A stretch of 64,000 bases of DNA, from contig JBLNCP010000041.1 of NCBI GenBank assembly GCA_050260775.1, forward strand, positions 25,786-89,785, given 5' to 3'. The notes beneath the pieces were generated by a model. It searched no databases and was not told the origin of the DNA. It saw only the letters and a list, made by a program, of their open reading frames with translations. The translations under genes were made by a program, and so were the position numbers. Below, one piece after another: positions 16,318 through 24,304 of this stretch (position 1 is its first letter; each line of letters opens with the position of its first letter). The DNA is from CALABS01 sp050260775. GTDB taxonomy: Bacteria; Pseudomonadota; Alphaproteobacteria; Rhodospirillales; Magnetospirillaceae.

Positions 16318-17118
16318 ATGATTTTCAAGACTCTTCAGGAAGATATCGCATCCATCCGCAGTCGGGACCCAGCCGCCCACTCCGGGCTGGAGGTCCTGCT
16401 GTGCTATCCGGGATTGCATGCCCTGATGGTCTATCGCCTCGCCCATTGGTGCTGGATCCATGGCTTCCGGGTGCTGGGGCGCTTCATTTCGCATATCGCC
16501 AAGGTCTTCACCGGGATCGAGATCCATCCCGGCGCGACGGTGGGCCGGCGCCTGTTCATCGACCACGGCACCGGCGTGGTGATCGGCGAGACCGCGGTGA
16601 TCGGCGACGACGTCACCCTCTATCACGGCGTCACCCTGGGCGGCACCTCGCTGCACAAGGGCAAGCGCCACCCGACGCTGGAGGACGGCGTCATCATCGG
16701 TTCCGGCGCGCAGGTGCTGGGGCCGATCACCGTGGGCAAGGGGGCGCGCGTGGGCGCCAACGCGGTGGTGCTGACCGACGTGCCGCCGGGGGTGACCATG
16801 GTCGGCATCCCGGCACGGATGGTCATGCGCCGCGCCAAGCCGTCGGAGCCGGAGTTCTGCGCCTACGGCATGCCGGGCGACGAGCTGCCCGACCCGGTGG
16901 CGCGGGCGATCGACAGCCTGCGCGGCCAGGTGGCGACGCTGCTGGAGCGCGTCGCCGAACTGGAGGCCGAGCGCGACGGCCCCGGCAAGGATGGTTCGGG
17001 CAAGGATGGTTCGGGCAAGGATGGTTCGGGCAAGGTGGATGGACTGGCCCGGCTGCCCAGGGTGGTGGCGGGCAAGGATGATCAGGTGGATGGGCCGCAG
17101 GCCGCCACCCCGCAGTGA
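16318..17118 (+). CDS. cysE: Serine O-acetyltransferase
   Basis: A 266-residue enzyme making O-acetylserine from serine and acetyl-CoA, the first step of cysteine synthesis. The N-terminal helices begin MIFKTLQEDIASIRSRDP. The left-handed beta-helix (about residues 60-180) holds GIEIHPGATVGRRLFIDHGT, GVTLGGTSLHKGKRHPTLED and the cap GIPARMV. The C-terminal tail is unusual: a coiled helix and three tandem Gly-Lys-Asp-Gly-Ser repeats from a 15-bp DNA repeat. The ATG at 16318 gives the family start; a TTG nine bases earlier is less likely. It heads the isc operon, 56 bases before iscR, so cysteine supply and sulfur use are probably co-regulated. Confidence 0.93.
   Translation: MIFKTLQEDIASIRSRDPAAHSGLEVLLCYPGLHALMVYRLAHWCWIHGFRVLGRFISHIAKVFTGIEIHPGATVGRRLFIDHGTGVVIGETAVIGDDVTLYHGVTLGGTSLHKGKRHPTLEDGVIIGSGAQVLGPITVGKGARVGANAVVLTDVPPGVTMVGIPARMVMRRAKPSEPEFCAYGMPGDELPDPVARAIDSLRGQVATLLERVAELEAERDGPGKDGSGKDGSGKDGSGKVDGLARLPRVVAGKDDQVDGPQAATPQ
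16984..17028 (+). repeat. 15-bp tandem repeat, three copies, inside cysE
   Basis: The unit GGCAAGGATGGTTCG repeats three times exactly (16984-16998, 16999-17013, 17014-17028), with a partial fourth after it. It adds Gly-Lys-Asp-Gly-Ser blocks to the CysE tail without breaking the frame. Such repeats can vary in number between strains. Confidence 0.95.
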
Positions 17119-17174
17119 GAAGTGATCAGTGAGACAAGGGCGGCACGCCGCAGTGATGTACGGGAGTATTTGAC

Positions 17175-17633
17175 GTGAAGCTCAGCACCAAGGGTCGGTA
17201 CGCGGTCATGGCGATGGTCGACCTGGCCAGCCATTCCAACGGCAGTCCGGTCGCGCTTGCCGACATCGCCGAGCGGCAGGAGATTTCGCTCTCCTACCTC
17301 GAGCAGCTGTTCGGCAAGCTCAGGAAGGGCGGCCTGGTGAAGAGCGTGCGCGGCCCGGGCGGCGGCTACCTGCTGTCGCGCCAGGCGCAGCAGATGCGCA
17401 TCTCCGACATCATCCTGGCGGTGGACGAGCCGATCCAGACCACGCGCTGCTCGCCCGGTTCGCCGGCCGGCTGCCACAACAACAAGGGCCGGTGCCTGAC
17501 CCACGATTTGTGGGAGGAGCTCGGCAACCAGATCTACCTTTATCTCAGCTCGGTCTCGCTGGCCGACGTGTGCGAACGCCGGATCCTCGGCAGTTCGGGA
17601 ATGTTCCACGGCGGCACGGTGGCGGCCCAGTAG
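17175..17633 (+). CDS. iscR: Fe-S cluster-sensing transcription regulator IscR
   Basis: A 152-residue Rrf2-family regulator. The winged helix-turn-helix (MKLSTKGRYAVMAMVDLA, then ISLSYLEQLFGKLRKGGLV and RGPGGGYLLSR) is followed by the Fe-S ligands Cys92, Cys100 and Cys107 (spacing 7 and 6 residues, slightly wider than the E. coli 92/98/104) and a nearby His110. It binds a [2Fe-2S] cluster and represses isc operons when the cluster is present. It lies inside the operon it presumably controls, after cysE. The operator candidate is the box before cysE; I see no promoter in the 56 bases directly upstream. Confidence 0.92.
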   Translation: MKLSTKGRYAVMAMVDLASHSNGSPVALADIAERQEISLSYLEQLFGKLRKGGLVKSVRGPGGGYLLSRQAQQMRISDIILAVDEPIQTTRCSPGSPAGCHNNKGRCLTHDLWEELGNQIYLYLSSVSLADVCERRILGSSGMFHGGTVAAQ

Positions 17634-17673
17634 AACGCGGTCCACGATCGGTTTGTGCGGAGGTTTTTTCGTC

Positions 17674-18810
17674 GTGACGGGGTCGGCCTACCTCGATTAC
17701 AACGCCGGCGCGCCGGCGCGGCCCGAGGTGGTCGCCGCCATGGCCGAGGCCCTGGCGCGCGGCGGCAATCCCTCGTCGGTCCATGCCGCCGGCCGCGCGG
17801 CCCGGCGTTGCATGGAAGAGGCGCGGGCGCAGGTGGCGGCGCTGGTCGGCGCCCCGGCCTCTGGGGTGGTGTTCACCTCCGGCGGCACCGAGGCCAACCT
17901 GCTGGCGCTTCGCGGCACGGGACGCTCCCGCGTCCTGGTCTCGGCGGTCGAGCATCCGTCGGTGCGCGAAGCGGTCACCGCGGCGGAAACGATCCCGGTC
18001 GACGGCAACGGCGTGGTCGATCTCGCCGCCCTCGAGGCGATGTTGGCGGCGGACGCGCGGCCGGCGCTGGTCTCTCTGATGCTCGCCAACAACGAGACCG
18101 GGGTGATCCAGCCGGTGGCGCAAGCCGCCCGGGTCGCCCGGCGCTTCGGCGCGCTGGTTCATTGCGACGCCGCCCAGGCGGCGGGACGGCTGCCGGTGTC
18201 GCTCGCCGAGCTGGGAATCGACCTGCTGACGCTGTCGGCGCACAAGCTCGGCGGTCCGGCCGGGAACGGCGCGCTGGTGATGGCGGACCCGGACCTGCCG
18301 CTGGCGGCGGTCCAGCCCGGCGGGGGCCAGGAGCGGCGGCGGCGGGGCGGGACGGAGAATCTCGCGGGCATCGTCGGATTCGGCGTGGCGGCGAAATTGG
18401 TGGCGGATGACGCTGGCTCATCCATATTAGAGTGGACTAATTTTAGGGATGCCCTGGAGGCCGAGGCGTTGCGCCGGGTCCCCGGCGCCCAGGTGGTCGG
18501 TGCCGCCGCCCGCCGTCTCGGCAACACGTCGTGCCTGGCCTTGCCGGGGGTGGCGGCCGAGGTCCAGGTGATGGCGCTCGACCTGGGCGGCGTGATGGTC
18601 AGCGCCGGCGCCGCCTGCTCGTCGGGCAAGGTGGCGCAAAGCCACGTGCTGGCGGCCATGGGCCTGCCGGCCGAGGTGGCGGGATGCGCGGTGCGGGTCA
18701 GCCTGGGGTGGGGCAGCCGCGCCGAGGACGTTGCGAAGTTCCTGGACGCGTGGGCCGATCTGGCCCGCCGGAAGGGGTTTGAGGTGAGAATGGCGGCCGA
18801 GGCCGCGTGA
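17674..18810 (+). CDS. NifS-like cysteine desulfurase (first of two)
   Basis: A 378-residue PLP enzyme that takes sulfur from cysteine. The PLP Lys is in SAHKLGGPAGNGAL, the His stacking on PLP is in EHPSV, and the active-site loop is SAGAACSSGKVAQSHVLAAMG. NNETGVIQPV is conserved. The start is the GTG at 17674, with GCGGAGG upstream; it gives the family N-terminus (TGSAYLDYNAGAPARPEV). It lies directly before the canonical iscS and is clearly divergent from it. A second desulfurase in this position is common in alphaproteobacterial isc operons; its separate job is not established here. An AT-rich patch (18416-18450) lies inside the gene. Confidence 0.88.
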   Translation: MTGSAYLDYNAGAPARPEVVAAMAEALARGGNPSSVHAAGRAARRCMEEARAQVAALVGAPASGVVFTSGGTEANLLALRGTGRSRVLVSAVEHPSVREAVTAAETIPVDGNGVVDLAALEAMLAADARPALVSLMLANNETGVIQPVAQAARVARRFGALVHCDAAQAAGRLPVSLAELGIDLLTLSAHKLGGPAGNGALVMADPDLPLAAVQPGGGQERRRRGGTENLAGIVGFGVAAKLVADDAGSSILEWTNFRDALEAEALRRVPGAQVVGAAARRLGNTSCLALPGVAAEVQVMALDLGGVMVSAGAACSSGKVAQSHVLAAMGLPAEVAGCAVRVSLGWGSRAEDVAKFLDAWADLARRKGFEVRMAAEAA

Positions 18811-18826
18811 GCAAAGGGAAGACAGG

Positions 18827-20065
18827 ATGACTGCCCTCAACGGCAAGAACAGCGTCAAGCGCCCCATCTACCTGGATTACCAGGCGACGACCCCGACCGA
18901 TCCGCGGGTGGTCGAGAAGATGCTGCCGTACTTCACCGAGAAATTCGGCAACCCGCACTCCCGCAACCACCTGTACGGCTGGGAGACGGAAGAGGCGGTG
19001 GAAGTGGCGCGCGAGCAGGTGGCCGCCATCATCGGCGCCGACGCCAAGGAGGTGATCTTCACCTCGGGCGCCACCGAGTCCAACAACCTGGCGCTGAAGG
19101 GAGTGGCCCACTTCTACAAGGACAAGCGGGACCACATCGTCACCGTGGTCACCGAGCACAAATGCGTGCTCGACACCTGCCGCCACCTCGAACAGGAAGG
19201 CTTCCGCGTCACCTATCTGCCGGTCAAGGCCGACGGCCTGATCGACCTGGGCGAACTGGAAGCCGCCATCACCGACAAGACCGCCATCGTGTCGATCATG
19301 GGCGCCAACAACGAGATCGGCGTGGTCCAGCCGCTGGCCGAGATCGGCAAGCTGTGCCGCAAGAAGGGCGCCTTCTTCCACACCGACTGCGCGCAGGCGG
19401 TGGGCAAGATCCCGCTCGACGTCAACGCCATGAACATCGACCTGATGAGCATCTCCGGGCACAAGATCTACGGGCCCAAGGGCATCGGCGCCCTTTACGT
19501 GCGCCGCCGCCCGCGCGTGCGCCTGGTGCCGCTGATCAACGGCGGCGGCCAGGAGCGCGGCATGCGCTCGGGCACCCTGCCGACCCCGCTGTGCGTCGGC
19601 CTGGGCGAGGCCTGCGCCATCGCCGGCAAGGAGATGGCGGCCGAGGCCGAGCGGCTGCGCGGCCTGCGTGACCGGCTGCTCGACGGCCTCAAGGCCCGCC
19701 TGCCCGAGATCTACGTCAACGGCGACATGGAGCACCGCATCCCCGGCAACATCAACATCTCCTTCGCCTTCGTCGAGGGCGAGGGCCTGATGATGGGGGT
19801 GAAGGACCTGGCGGTGTCGTCGGGTTCGGCCTGCACCTCGGCCTCGCTGGAACCCTCCTACGTGCTGCGGGCGCTGGGCCTCGACGCCGAGATGGCCCAT
19901 ACCAGCCTGCGCTTCGGCCTGGGGCGGTTCACCACCGAGGCGGACATCGACTACGCCATCAACCACGTGACCGAGGCGGTGGAGCATTTGCGCGCCATGA
20001 GCCCGCTGTGGGAAATGCACCAGGATGGGATCGACATCAAATCGATCCAGTGGGCCGAGCACTGA
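18827..20065 (+). CDS. iscS: Cysteine desulfurase IscS
   Basis: A 412-residue class I cysteine desulfurase. The sequence begins with KRPIYLDYQATTPTDPRVVE; PLP-related residues include TEHKCVLDT and NNEIGVVQP, the PLP Lys is in SGHKIYGPKGIGALYV, and the mobile catalytic-Cys loop is SSGSACTSASLEPSYVLRAL. The C-terminal SPLWEMHQDGIDIKSIQW is the IscS tail that contacts IscU. It supplies persulfide sulfur to IscU and, for tRNA 2-thiouridine, to the MnmA pathway encoded downstream. AAGACAGG precedes the ATG. It is 16 bases after the NifS-like gene. Confidence 0.96.
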   Translation: MTALNGKNSVKRPIYLDYQATTPTDPRVVEKMLPYFTEKFGNPHSRNHLYGWETEEAVEVAREQVAAIIGADAKEVIFTSGATESNNLALKGVAHFYKDKRDHIVTVVTEHKCVLDTCRHLEQEGFRVTYLPVKADGLIDLGELEAAITDKTAIVSIMGANNEIGVVQPLAEIGKLCRKKGAFFHTDCAQAVGKIPLDVNAMNIDLMSISGHKIYGPKGIGALYVRRRPRVRLVPLINGGGQERGMRSGTLPTPLCVGLGEACAIAGKEMAAEAERLRGLRDRLLDGLKARLPEIYVNGDMEHRIPGNINISFAFVEGEGLMMGVKDLAVSSGSACTSASLEPSYVLRALGLDAEMAHTSLRFGLGRFTTEADIDYAINHVTEAVEHLRAMSPLWEMHQDGIDIKSIQWAEH

Positions 20066-20129
20066 GCGGCCGCATCACCAGATTCTATTTCAGGTCCGGC
20101 GTCGGCGCCGGGAAGGGTTGGAGGAACAC

Positions 20130-20513
20130 ATGGCTTACAGCGACAAGGTCGTCGAGCACTACGAGAACCCCCGCAATGTCGGGACGTTCGGCAAGGAAGA
20201 GAAGGGCGTCGGCACCGGCCTGGTCGGGGCGCCCGCCTGCGGCGACGTCATGAAGCTGCAGATCAAGGTGAGCCCCGAGGGCATCATCGAGGACGCCAAG
20301 TTCAAGACCTTCGGCTGCGGCTCGGCGATCGCGTCGTCGTCGCTGGTGACCGAGTGGGTCAAGGGCAAGACCCTCGACGAGGCCGCGGCCATCAAGAACA
20401 CCGACATCGCCCAGGAACTGGCGCTGCCGCCGGTCAAGATCCACTGTTCGGTCCTGGCCGAGGATGCTATCAAGGCCGCCATCGCCGATTACAAGAAGAA
20501 GTCGGAAGACTAA
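20130..20513 (+). CDS. iscU: Fe-S cluster scaffold protein IscU
   Basis: A 127-residue scaffold that assembles [2Fe-2S] clusters. The three ligand Cys lie in APACGDVMK, FKTFGCGSAIASSS and KIHCSVLAEDA. The LPPVKIHCS motif is the HscA recognition site. The start MAYSDKVVEHYENPRNVG is canonical, with GGAGG upstream of the ATG at 20130. It sits between iscS and iscA. Confidence 0.97.
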   Translation: MAYSDKVVEHYENPRNVGTFGKEEKGVGTGLVGAPACGDVMKLQIKVSPEGIIEDAKFKTFGCGSAIASSSLVTEWVKGKTLDEAAAIKNTDIAQELALPPVKIHCSVLAEDAIKAAIADYKKKSED

Positions 20514-20526
20514 GAGAGGGTCCGAG

Positions 20527-20865
20527 ATGGAACGCAAGGCGCCCCTGATGATCACCGACGCCGCCGCCGAGCGCGTCAAGGCTCTCCTGGCCAGCCGCGG
20601 CAAGCCCGCGGCCGGCGTGCGCATCGGCGTGCGCGCCAAGGGCTGTTCGGGACTGTCCTACACCCTTGAGTTCGCCGACGAGAAGACTCCCTTCGACGAA
20701 GTGGTCGAGGACAAGGGCGTCACCGTGCTGATCGACCCCAAGGCGACCATGTTCATCCTGGGCACCGAGATGGACTACGTCGAGGAGAAGATGCAGTCGG
20801 GCTTCGTGTTCCGGAACCCGAATGAGAAGGGCCGCTGCGGTTGCGGCGAATCCTTCCACGTCTGA
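20527..20865 (+). CDS. iscA: A-type Fe-S carrier IscA
   Basis: A 112-residue A-type carrier. The three conserved Cys are in AKGCSGLSYTLEF and the C-terminal GRCGCGESFHV. It accepts clusters from IscU/HscAB and passes them to apo-proteins, mainly [4Fe-4S] targets. The ATG at 20527 (MERKAPLMITDAAAERVKAL) follows a GAGAGGGT ribosome site 13 bases after iscU. Confidence 0.95.
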   Translation: MERKAPLMITDAAAERVKALLASRGKPAAGVRIGVRAKGCSGLSYTLEFADEKTPFDEVVEDKGVTVLIDPKATMFILGTEMDYVEEKMQSGFVFRNPNEKGRCGCGESFHV

Positions 20866-20904
20866 TGCCGTTGCTGTTGATCCGATGCCAACACTCTTGA
20901 TCCC

Positions 20905-21531
20905 ATGAACGCGTCCGCGATCCAGACCGTGTTGCCGTGCTGGTCCTGCAAGGGGCCGGTGGCGGCGCGCGCGCTGTTCTGTTCGGTGTGCGGCGCGGTG
21001 CAGGGGCCGGGCGCGATCGATCATTTCACCCGCCTCGGCCTCAAGCCGACCTTTGACGTCGACCTCGACCAGCTGCAGAGCCAGTATTTCGGCTTCCAGC
21101 GGCGGCTGCACCCCGACCGCTTCGCGGCGAAATCGCCGAAGGAGCGCGCGTTGTCGCAGCAGCAGGCCACCGCGCTCAACGAGGCCTACGAAACGCTGAA
21201 GGATCCGCTCAAGCGCGCCGCCTACCTTCTCGGCCAGCTCGGCCGCGAGGTCGACCTCACCGCCTGCGGCACCATTTCCGATCCGGAACTCCTGATGGAG
21301 CAGATGGAAAAGCGCGAGGCCATCGCCGAAGCGGACACCCTGGGCGAGATCACCAGGCTGTCGGCCCAGGCCGACGCCGACGTGCTCGCCGATGTCTGCC
21401 ACGTCTCCGCCGCCTTCAATTCCGGCGATCTGGACGAGGCGTCGCGTCTGACCATCCGCCTGAAATACTTGACCAAACTCGCCGAGGAGGCCCGCGCCAA
21501 GAAGGCGCGCGTGGCGCGGGCGGGAAAATAG
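20905..21531 (+). CDS. hscB: J-domain co-chaperone HscB with N-terminal zinc finger
   Basis: A 208-residue Hsc20. The J-domain holds the HPD motif (His69-Pro70-Asp71 in RRLHPDRF) that stimulates the HscA ATPase, and the C-terminal three-helix bundle binds IscU. Ahead of the J-domain it has four Cys as two CxxC pairs, Cys12/15 and Cys26/29 (PCWSCKGP and LFCSVCGAVQ), a zinc finger missing from E. coli HscB but present in human mitochondrial HSC20, where the CW-x-C arrangement is much alike. It lies 40 bases after iscA and just before hscA, its partner. Confidence 0.93.
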   Translation: MNASAIQTVLPCWSCKGPVAARALFCSVCGAVQGPGAIDHFTRLGLKPTFDVDLDQLQSQYFGFQRRLHPDRFAAKSPKERALSQQQATALNEAYETLKDPLKRAAYLLGQLGREVDLTACGTISDPELLMEQMEKREAIAEADTLGEITRLSAQADADVLADVCHVSAAFNSGDLDEASRLTIRLKYLTKLAEEARAKKARVARAGK

Positions 21532-21598
21532 GCCGTCTTCGACCTGAACGAATTCCCCGGCGGTGCCCGGCGTTGCGGGGGAAGTGAAAGGGGTACCC

Positions 21599-23509
21599 AT
21601 GTCCGACCTGATCCTGCTGCAGATTCACGAGCCGGGGGAAACGCCGGCCCCGCATGAGTCCGAGCGCGGGCTTGCCGTAGGGATCGACCTGGGAACCACC
21701 AATTCGGTGGTGGCCGTGGCCCGCGACACCAAGGCCGAGGTGCTGCGTGGTGCCGACGGCCACGCCCTGATCCCGTCGGTGGTGCATTACGGCGAGGACG
21801 GCTCGGTCACGGTCGGGAGCAAGGCGCGCGAGCTGATCCTGGAAAGCCCCGACCAGGTGGTGAGCTCGATCAAGCGGCTGATGGGCCGCGGCCTCGAGGA
21901 CGTCAAAACGGTGGCGGGCACGCTGCCCTACCAGGTCGAGGTCGCCCCCGAGGGCGGCATGGTCCGCCTGAACGTCGCCGGCAAGGTGATGACCCCGGTC
22001 GAGATCTCGGCCGACATCCTGCGCGCCGTGAAGGCCCGCGCCGAAGAGGCGCAGGGCAAGCCGGTCGACCGCGCCGTGGTCACGGTTCCCGCCTATTTCG
22101 ACGATGCCGCGCGCACCGCCACCAAGGACGCCGCCCGCCTGGCCGGGCTGGAGGTGCTGCGCCTGGTCAACGAGCCGACGGCGGCGGCGCTGGCCTATGG
22201 CCTCGACAACGCGGCCGAGGGCCTTTACGCGGTCTACGACCTGGGCGGCGGCACCTTCGACATCTCGATCCTGCGCATGGAAAAGGGCGTGTTCCAGGTC
22301 AAGGCCACCGGCGGCGACGCCGCCCTGGGCGGCGACGACGTCGACCATGCCATCGCCGAGCATTTCCTGGGCGAGCGCACCGCCGGCCTGGGCGAGGCCA
22401 CCATCACGGCCGGCGAGGCCAAGCAGGCGCTGATGACCGCCCGCCTTGCCAAGGAATGCCTGACCGACCGCATGGGCGGCGAATGGCTGATGGAGGTGGA
22501 CGGCAAGCCCTCGCGCCACTTCCTCGACCGCGAGACCCTGGAGCGGCTGGCCTCGCCCTTCGTCGAGCGCACTGTCGAGATCTGCCGCTCGGTGTGCGAC
22601 GACGCCGGCATCGACGTCTCCGAGATCCACGGCGTGGTGCTGGTGGGCGGCTCGACCCGCATGCCGCTGGTGCGCCGCCGCGTCGCCGAATTCTTCGGCA
22701 CCCAGCCGCTGGCCGACATCAATCCCGACGAGGTGGTCGCGGTCGGCGCCGCCCTGCAGGCCGAGGCCCTGACGGTGGGGTCCGACACGCTGCTGCTCGA
22801 CGTCACGCCGCTGTCGCTCGGTATCGAGACCATGGGCGGCATCGTCGAGAAGGTCATCCCGCGCAACACCCCGATCCCGGTGGCCATGGCGCAGGAATTC
22901 ACCACCTACCAGGACGGCCAGTCGGCCATGTCCATCCACGTCGTCCAGGGCGAGCGCGAGATGGTCGACCAGTGCCGGTCGCTGGCGCGCTTCGTCCTCA
23001 AGGGCATCCCGCCGATGACCGCGGGCGCCGCCCGCATCCGCGTCACCTTCCAGGTGGACGCCGACGGCCTGCTGACCGTCTCGGCCGAGGAGACCACCAC
23101 CGGGGTGGAACAGCACGTGGCGGTCAAGCCGTCCTACGGCCTCAGCGAAGACGAGATGGCCAACATGCTGCGCGACGCCCTGGAGCACGGCCGCGAGGAC
23201 ATGGCCCAGCGCCTGCTGGCCGAGTCGGTCGTCGAGGCGCGGCGTTCCGTGCTTGCCGTCCAGTCTGCGCTGAAAGTCGACGCGGACCTCTTGTCGGATG
23301 CCGAGCGACAGGCTATCGATGCGGCAATCGGCGACGTCGACCAGGCGAGCCGCGGGACCGACCGCGATGCGGTGAACGCCGCGGTCGAGCGTCTGGAGGC
23401 CGCCACCAAGTCCTTCGCCGAACGGCGGATGGACCGCGGTATCCGGCAGGCGCTGGCCGGTGTGAGCGTCGATCGTCTCGACGACGCTCTCGGGGGCGAC
23501 GAAGAATAG
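21599..23509 (+). CDS. hscA: Hsp70-type chaperone HscA of the isc system
   Basis: A 636-residue specialised Hsp70. The ATPase domain shows GIDLGTTNSVVAVA, AYFDDAARTATKDAARLAGL, the YDLGGGTFDISIL phosphate motif and VGGSTRMPLVR. The peptide-binding domain starts after LLLDVTPLSLGIETMGG. It helps hand clusters from IscU to targets by binding the LPPVK motif of IscU. The start is the ATG at 21599, 12 residues inside the open frame, with GAAAGGGG upstream. It is slightly longer than E. coli HscA (616) because of an N-terminal leader. Confidence 0.95.
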   Translation: MSDLILLQIHEPGETPAPHESERGLAVGIDLGTTNSVVAVARDTKAEVLRGADGHALIPSVVHYGEDGSVTVGSKARELILESPDQVVSSIKRLMGRGLEDVKTVAGTLPYQVEVAPEGGMVRLNVAGKVMTPVEISADILRAVKARAEEAQGKPVDRAVVTVPAYFDDAARTATKDAARLAGLEVLRLVNEPTAAALAYGLDNAAEGLYAVYDLGGGTFDISILRMEKGVFQVKATGGDAALGGDDVDHAIAEHFLGERTAGLGEATITAGEAKQALMTARLAKECLTDRMGGEWLMEVDGKPSRHFLDRETLERLASPFVERTVEICRSVCDDAGIDVSEIHGVVLVGGSTRMPLVRRRVAEFFGTQPLADINPDEVVAVGAALQAEALTVGSDTLLLDVTPLSLGIETMGGIVEKVIPRNTPIPVAMAQEFTTYQDGQSAMSIHVVQGEREMVDQCRSLARFVLKGIPPMTAGAARIRVTFQVDADGLLTVSAEETTTGVEQHVAVKPSYGLSEDEMANMLRDALEHGREDMAQRLLAESVVEARRSVLAVQSALKVDADLLSDAERQAIDAAIGDVDQASRGTDRDAVNAAVERLEAATKSFAERRMDRGIRQALAGVSVDRLDDALGGDEE

Positions 23510-23594
23510 TCGGTTGTTTTGGTGAAGACGCCCTGGGCGCGGCGGGAAGGGAAAAGCCGCGCACGGGGACCAAAGGGATAAGGAAGGCTGCTCA

Positions 23595-23933
23595 ATGCCC
23601 AAGATGACGTTCATTGCACCGGACGGGACCCGCAAGGAAGTCGAGGCTCCCGAGGGGCTCTCGGTGCTTGAAATCGCCCATCGCAACAAGATCGAGCTGG
23701 AAGGCGCCTGCGAAGGCTCGCTGGCCTGCTCCACCTGCCATGTGGTTGTCGCCGACGAATGGTTCGACAAGCTGTCGGCCGCCTCCGAGGACGAGGAGGA
23801 CATGCTCGACCTCGCCTTCGGCCTGACCGGCACCTCGCGCCTGGGCTGCCAGATCATCATGAAGAAGGACCTCGACGGTCTGGTGGTCAGCCTGCCGGCC
23901 GCCACCCGCAACATGATGGTCGACAAGAAGTAG
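23595..23933 (+). CDS. fdx: ISC-type [2Fe-2S] ferredoxin
   Basis: A 112-residue adrenodoxin-type ferredoxin. The cluster ligands are in CEGSLACSTCHVVV (C-x5-C-x2-C) and SRLGCQI. The C-terminal region RNMMVDKK and FGLTGTSRLGCQ match the ISC group. It supplies electrons for persulfide reduction on IscU. It lies 85 bases after hscA. A REP-like palindrome separates it from iscX. Confidence 0.96.
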   Translation: MPKMTFIAPDGTRKEVEAPEGLSVLEIAHRNKIELEGACEGSLACSTCHVVVADEWFDKLSAASEDEEDMLDLAFGLTGTSRLGCQIIMKKDLDGLVVSLPAATRNMMVDKK

Positions 23934-23946
23934 CTTCAGCCGCAGG

Positions 23947-24015
23947 AGATCCTTCGGTCGCGACGCTCCCTCAGGATGACGGGTTGACTGTCATCCTGAG
24001 CACAGCGAAGGATCT
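23947..24015. repeat. REP-like extragenic palindrome, copy 2 (double stem)
   Basis: Inner arms CTCAGGATGAC (23970-23980) and GTCATCCTGAG (23990-24000) sit inside outer arms AGATCCTTCG (23947-23956) and CGAAGGATCT (24006-24015), making a long imperfect hairpin. The inner core equals that of the palindrome at 15373-15402. It lies between fdx and iscX and may tune expression of iscX. Confidence 0.8.
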
Positions 24016-24037
24016 GGGGGAGTTCGGAGCGAAGATC

Positions 24038-24232
24038 ATGAAATGGACCGATGTTCTCGACATCGCCATCGCGCTCGAAGAGGCGCATCCCGACGCCGAC
24101 AACGTCAACCTTCGCTTCACCGACCTGCACCGCTGGGTCTGCGAACTGCCCGATTTTTCCGATGATCCGGCCAAGTCCAACGAGAAGATCCTGGAGGCCA
24201 TCCAGATGGCCTGGATCGACGAACGGGACTAG
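24038..24232 (+). CDS. iscX: Fe-S assembly protein IscX
   Basis: A 64-residue acidic protein: MKWTDVLDIAIALEEAHPDA, RFTDLHRWVCELPDF and a C-terminal ILEAIQMAWIDERD are family marks. IscX binds IscS and iron and modulates cluster assembly, competing with CyaY (encoded at 12195). The ATG at 24038 lies inside a longer open frame and matches the family length (about 66). It follows fdx after 104 bases occupied by a REP-like element. Confidence 0.92.
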   Translation: MKWTDVLDIAIALEEAHPDADNVNLRFTDLHRWVCELPDFSDDPAKSNEKILEAIQMAWIDERD

Positions 24233-24238
24233 ACGGTT

Positions 24239-24257
24239 CCGCTCTCTGGGAGAGCGG
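24239..24257 (+). terminator. Hairpin after iscX, possible end of the isc transcript
   Basis: An 8-bp perfect stem with a 3-base loop (24239-24246 and 24250-24257), 6 bases past the iscX stop. No T-run follows, so it could be a processing or Rho-dependent end rather than an intrinsic terminator. Confidence 0.4.
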
Positions 24258-24304
24258 GGAACTCCGCTCTGGACTTTGCCGCGACCTCCCGCCTATATCC
24301 GCAC

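Noticed and set aside
16984..17028. The cysE tail repeat as a sequencing or assembly error
   Set aside because: The repeat unit is 15 bases and keeps the reading frame; nothing suggests an error, although copy number may vary.
21416..23926. 836-residue minus-strand frame over hscA and fdx
   Set aside because: Antisense to two unmistakable genes (Hsp70 and ferredoxin motifs).
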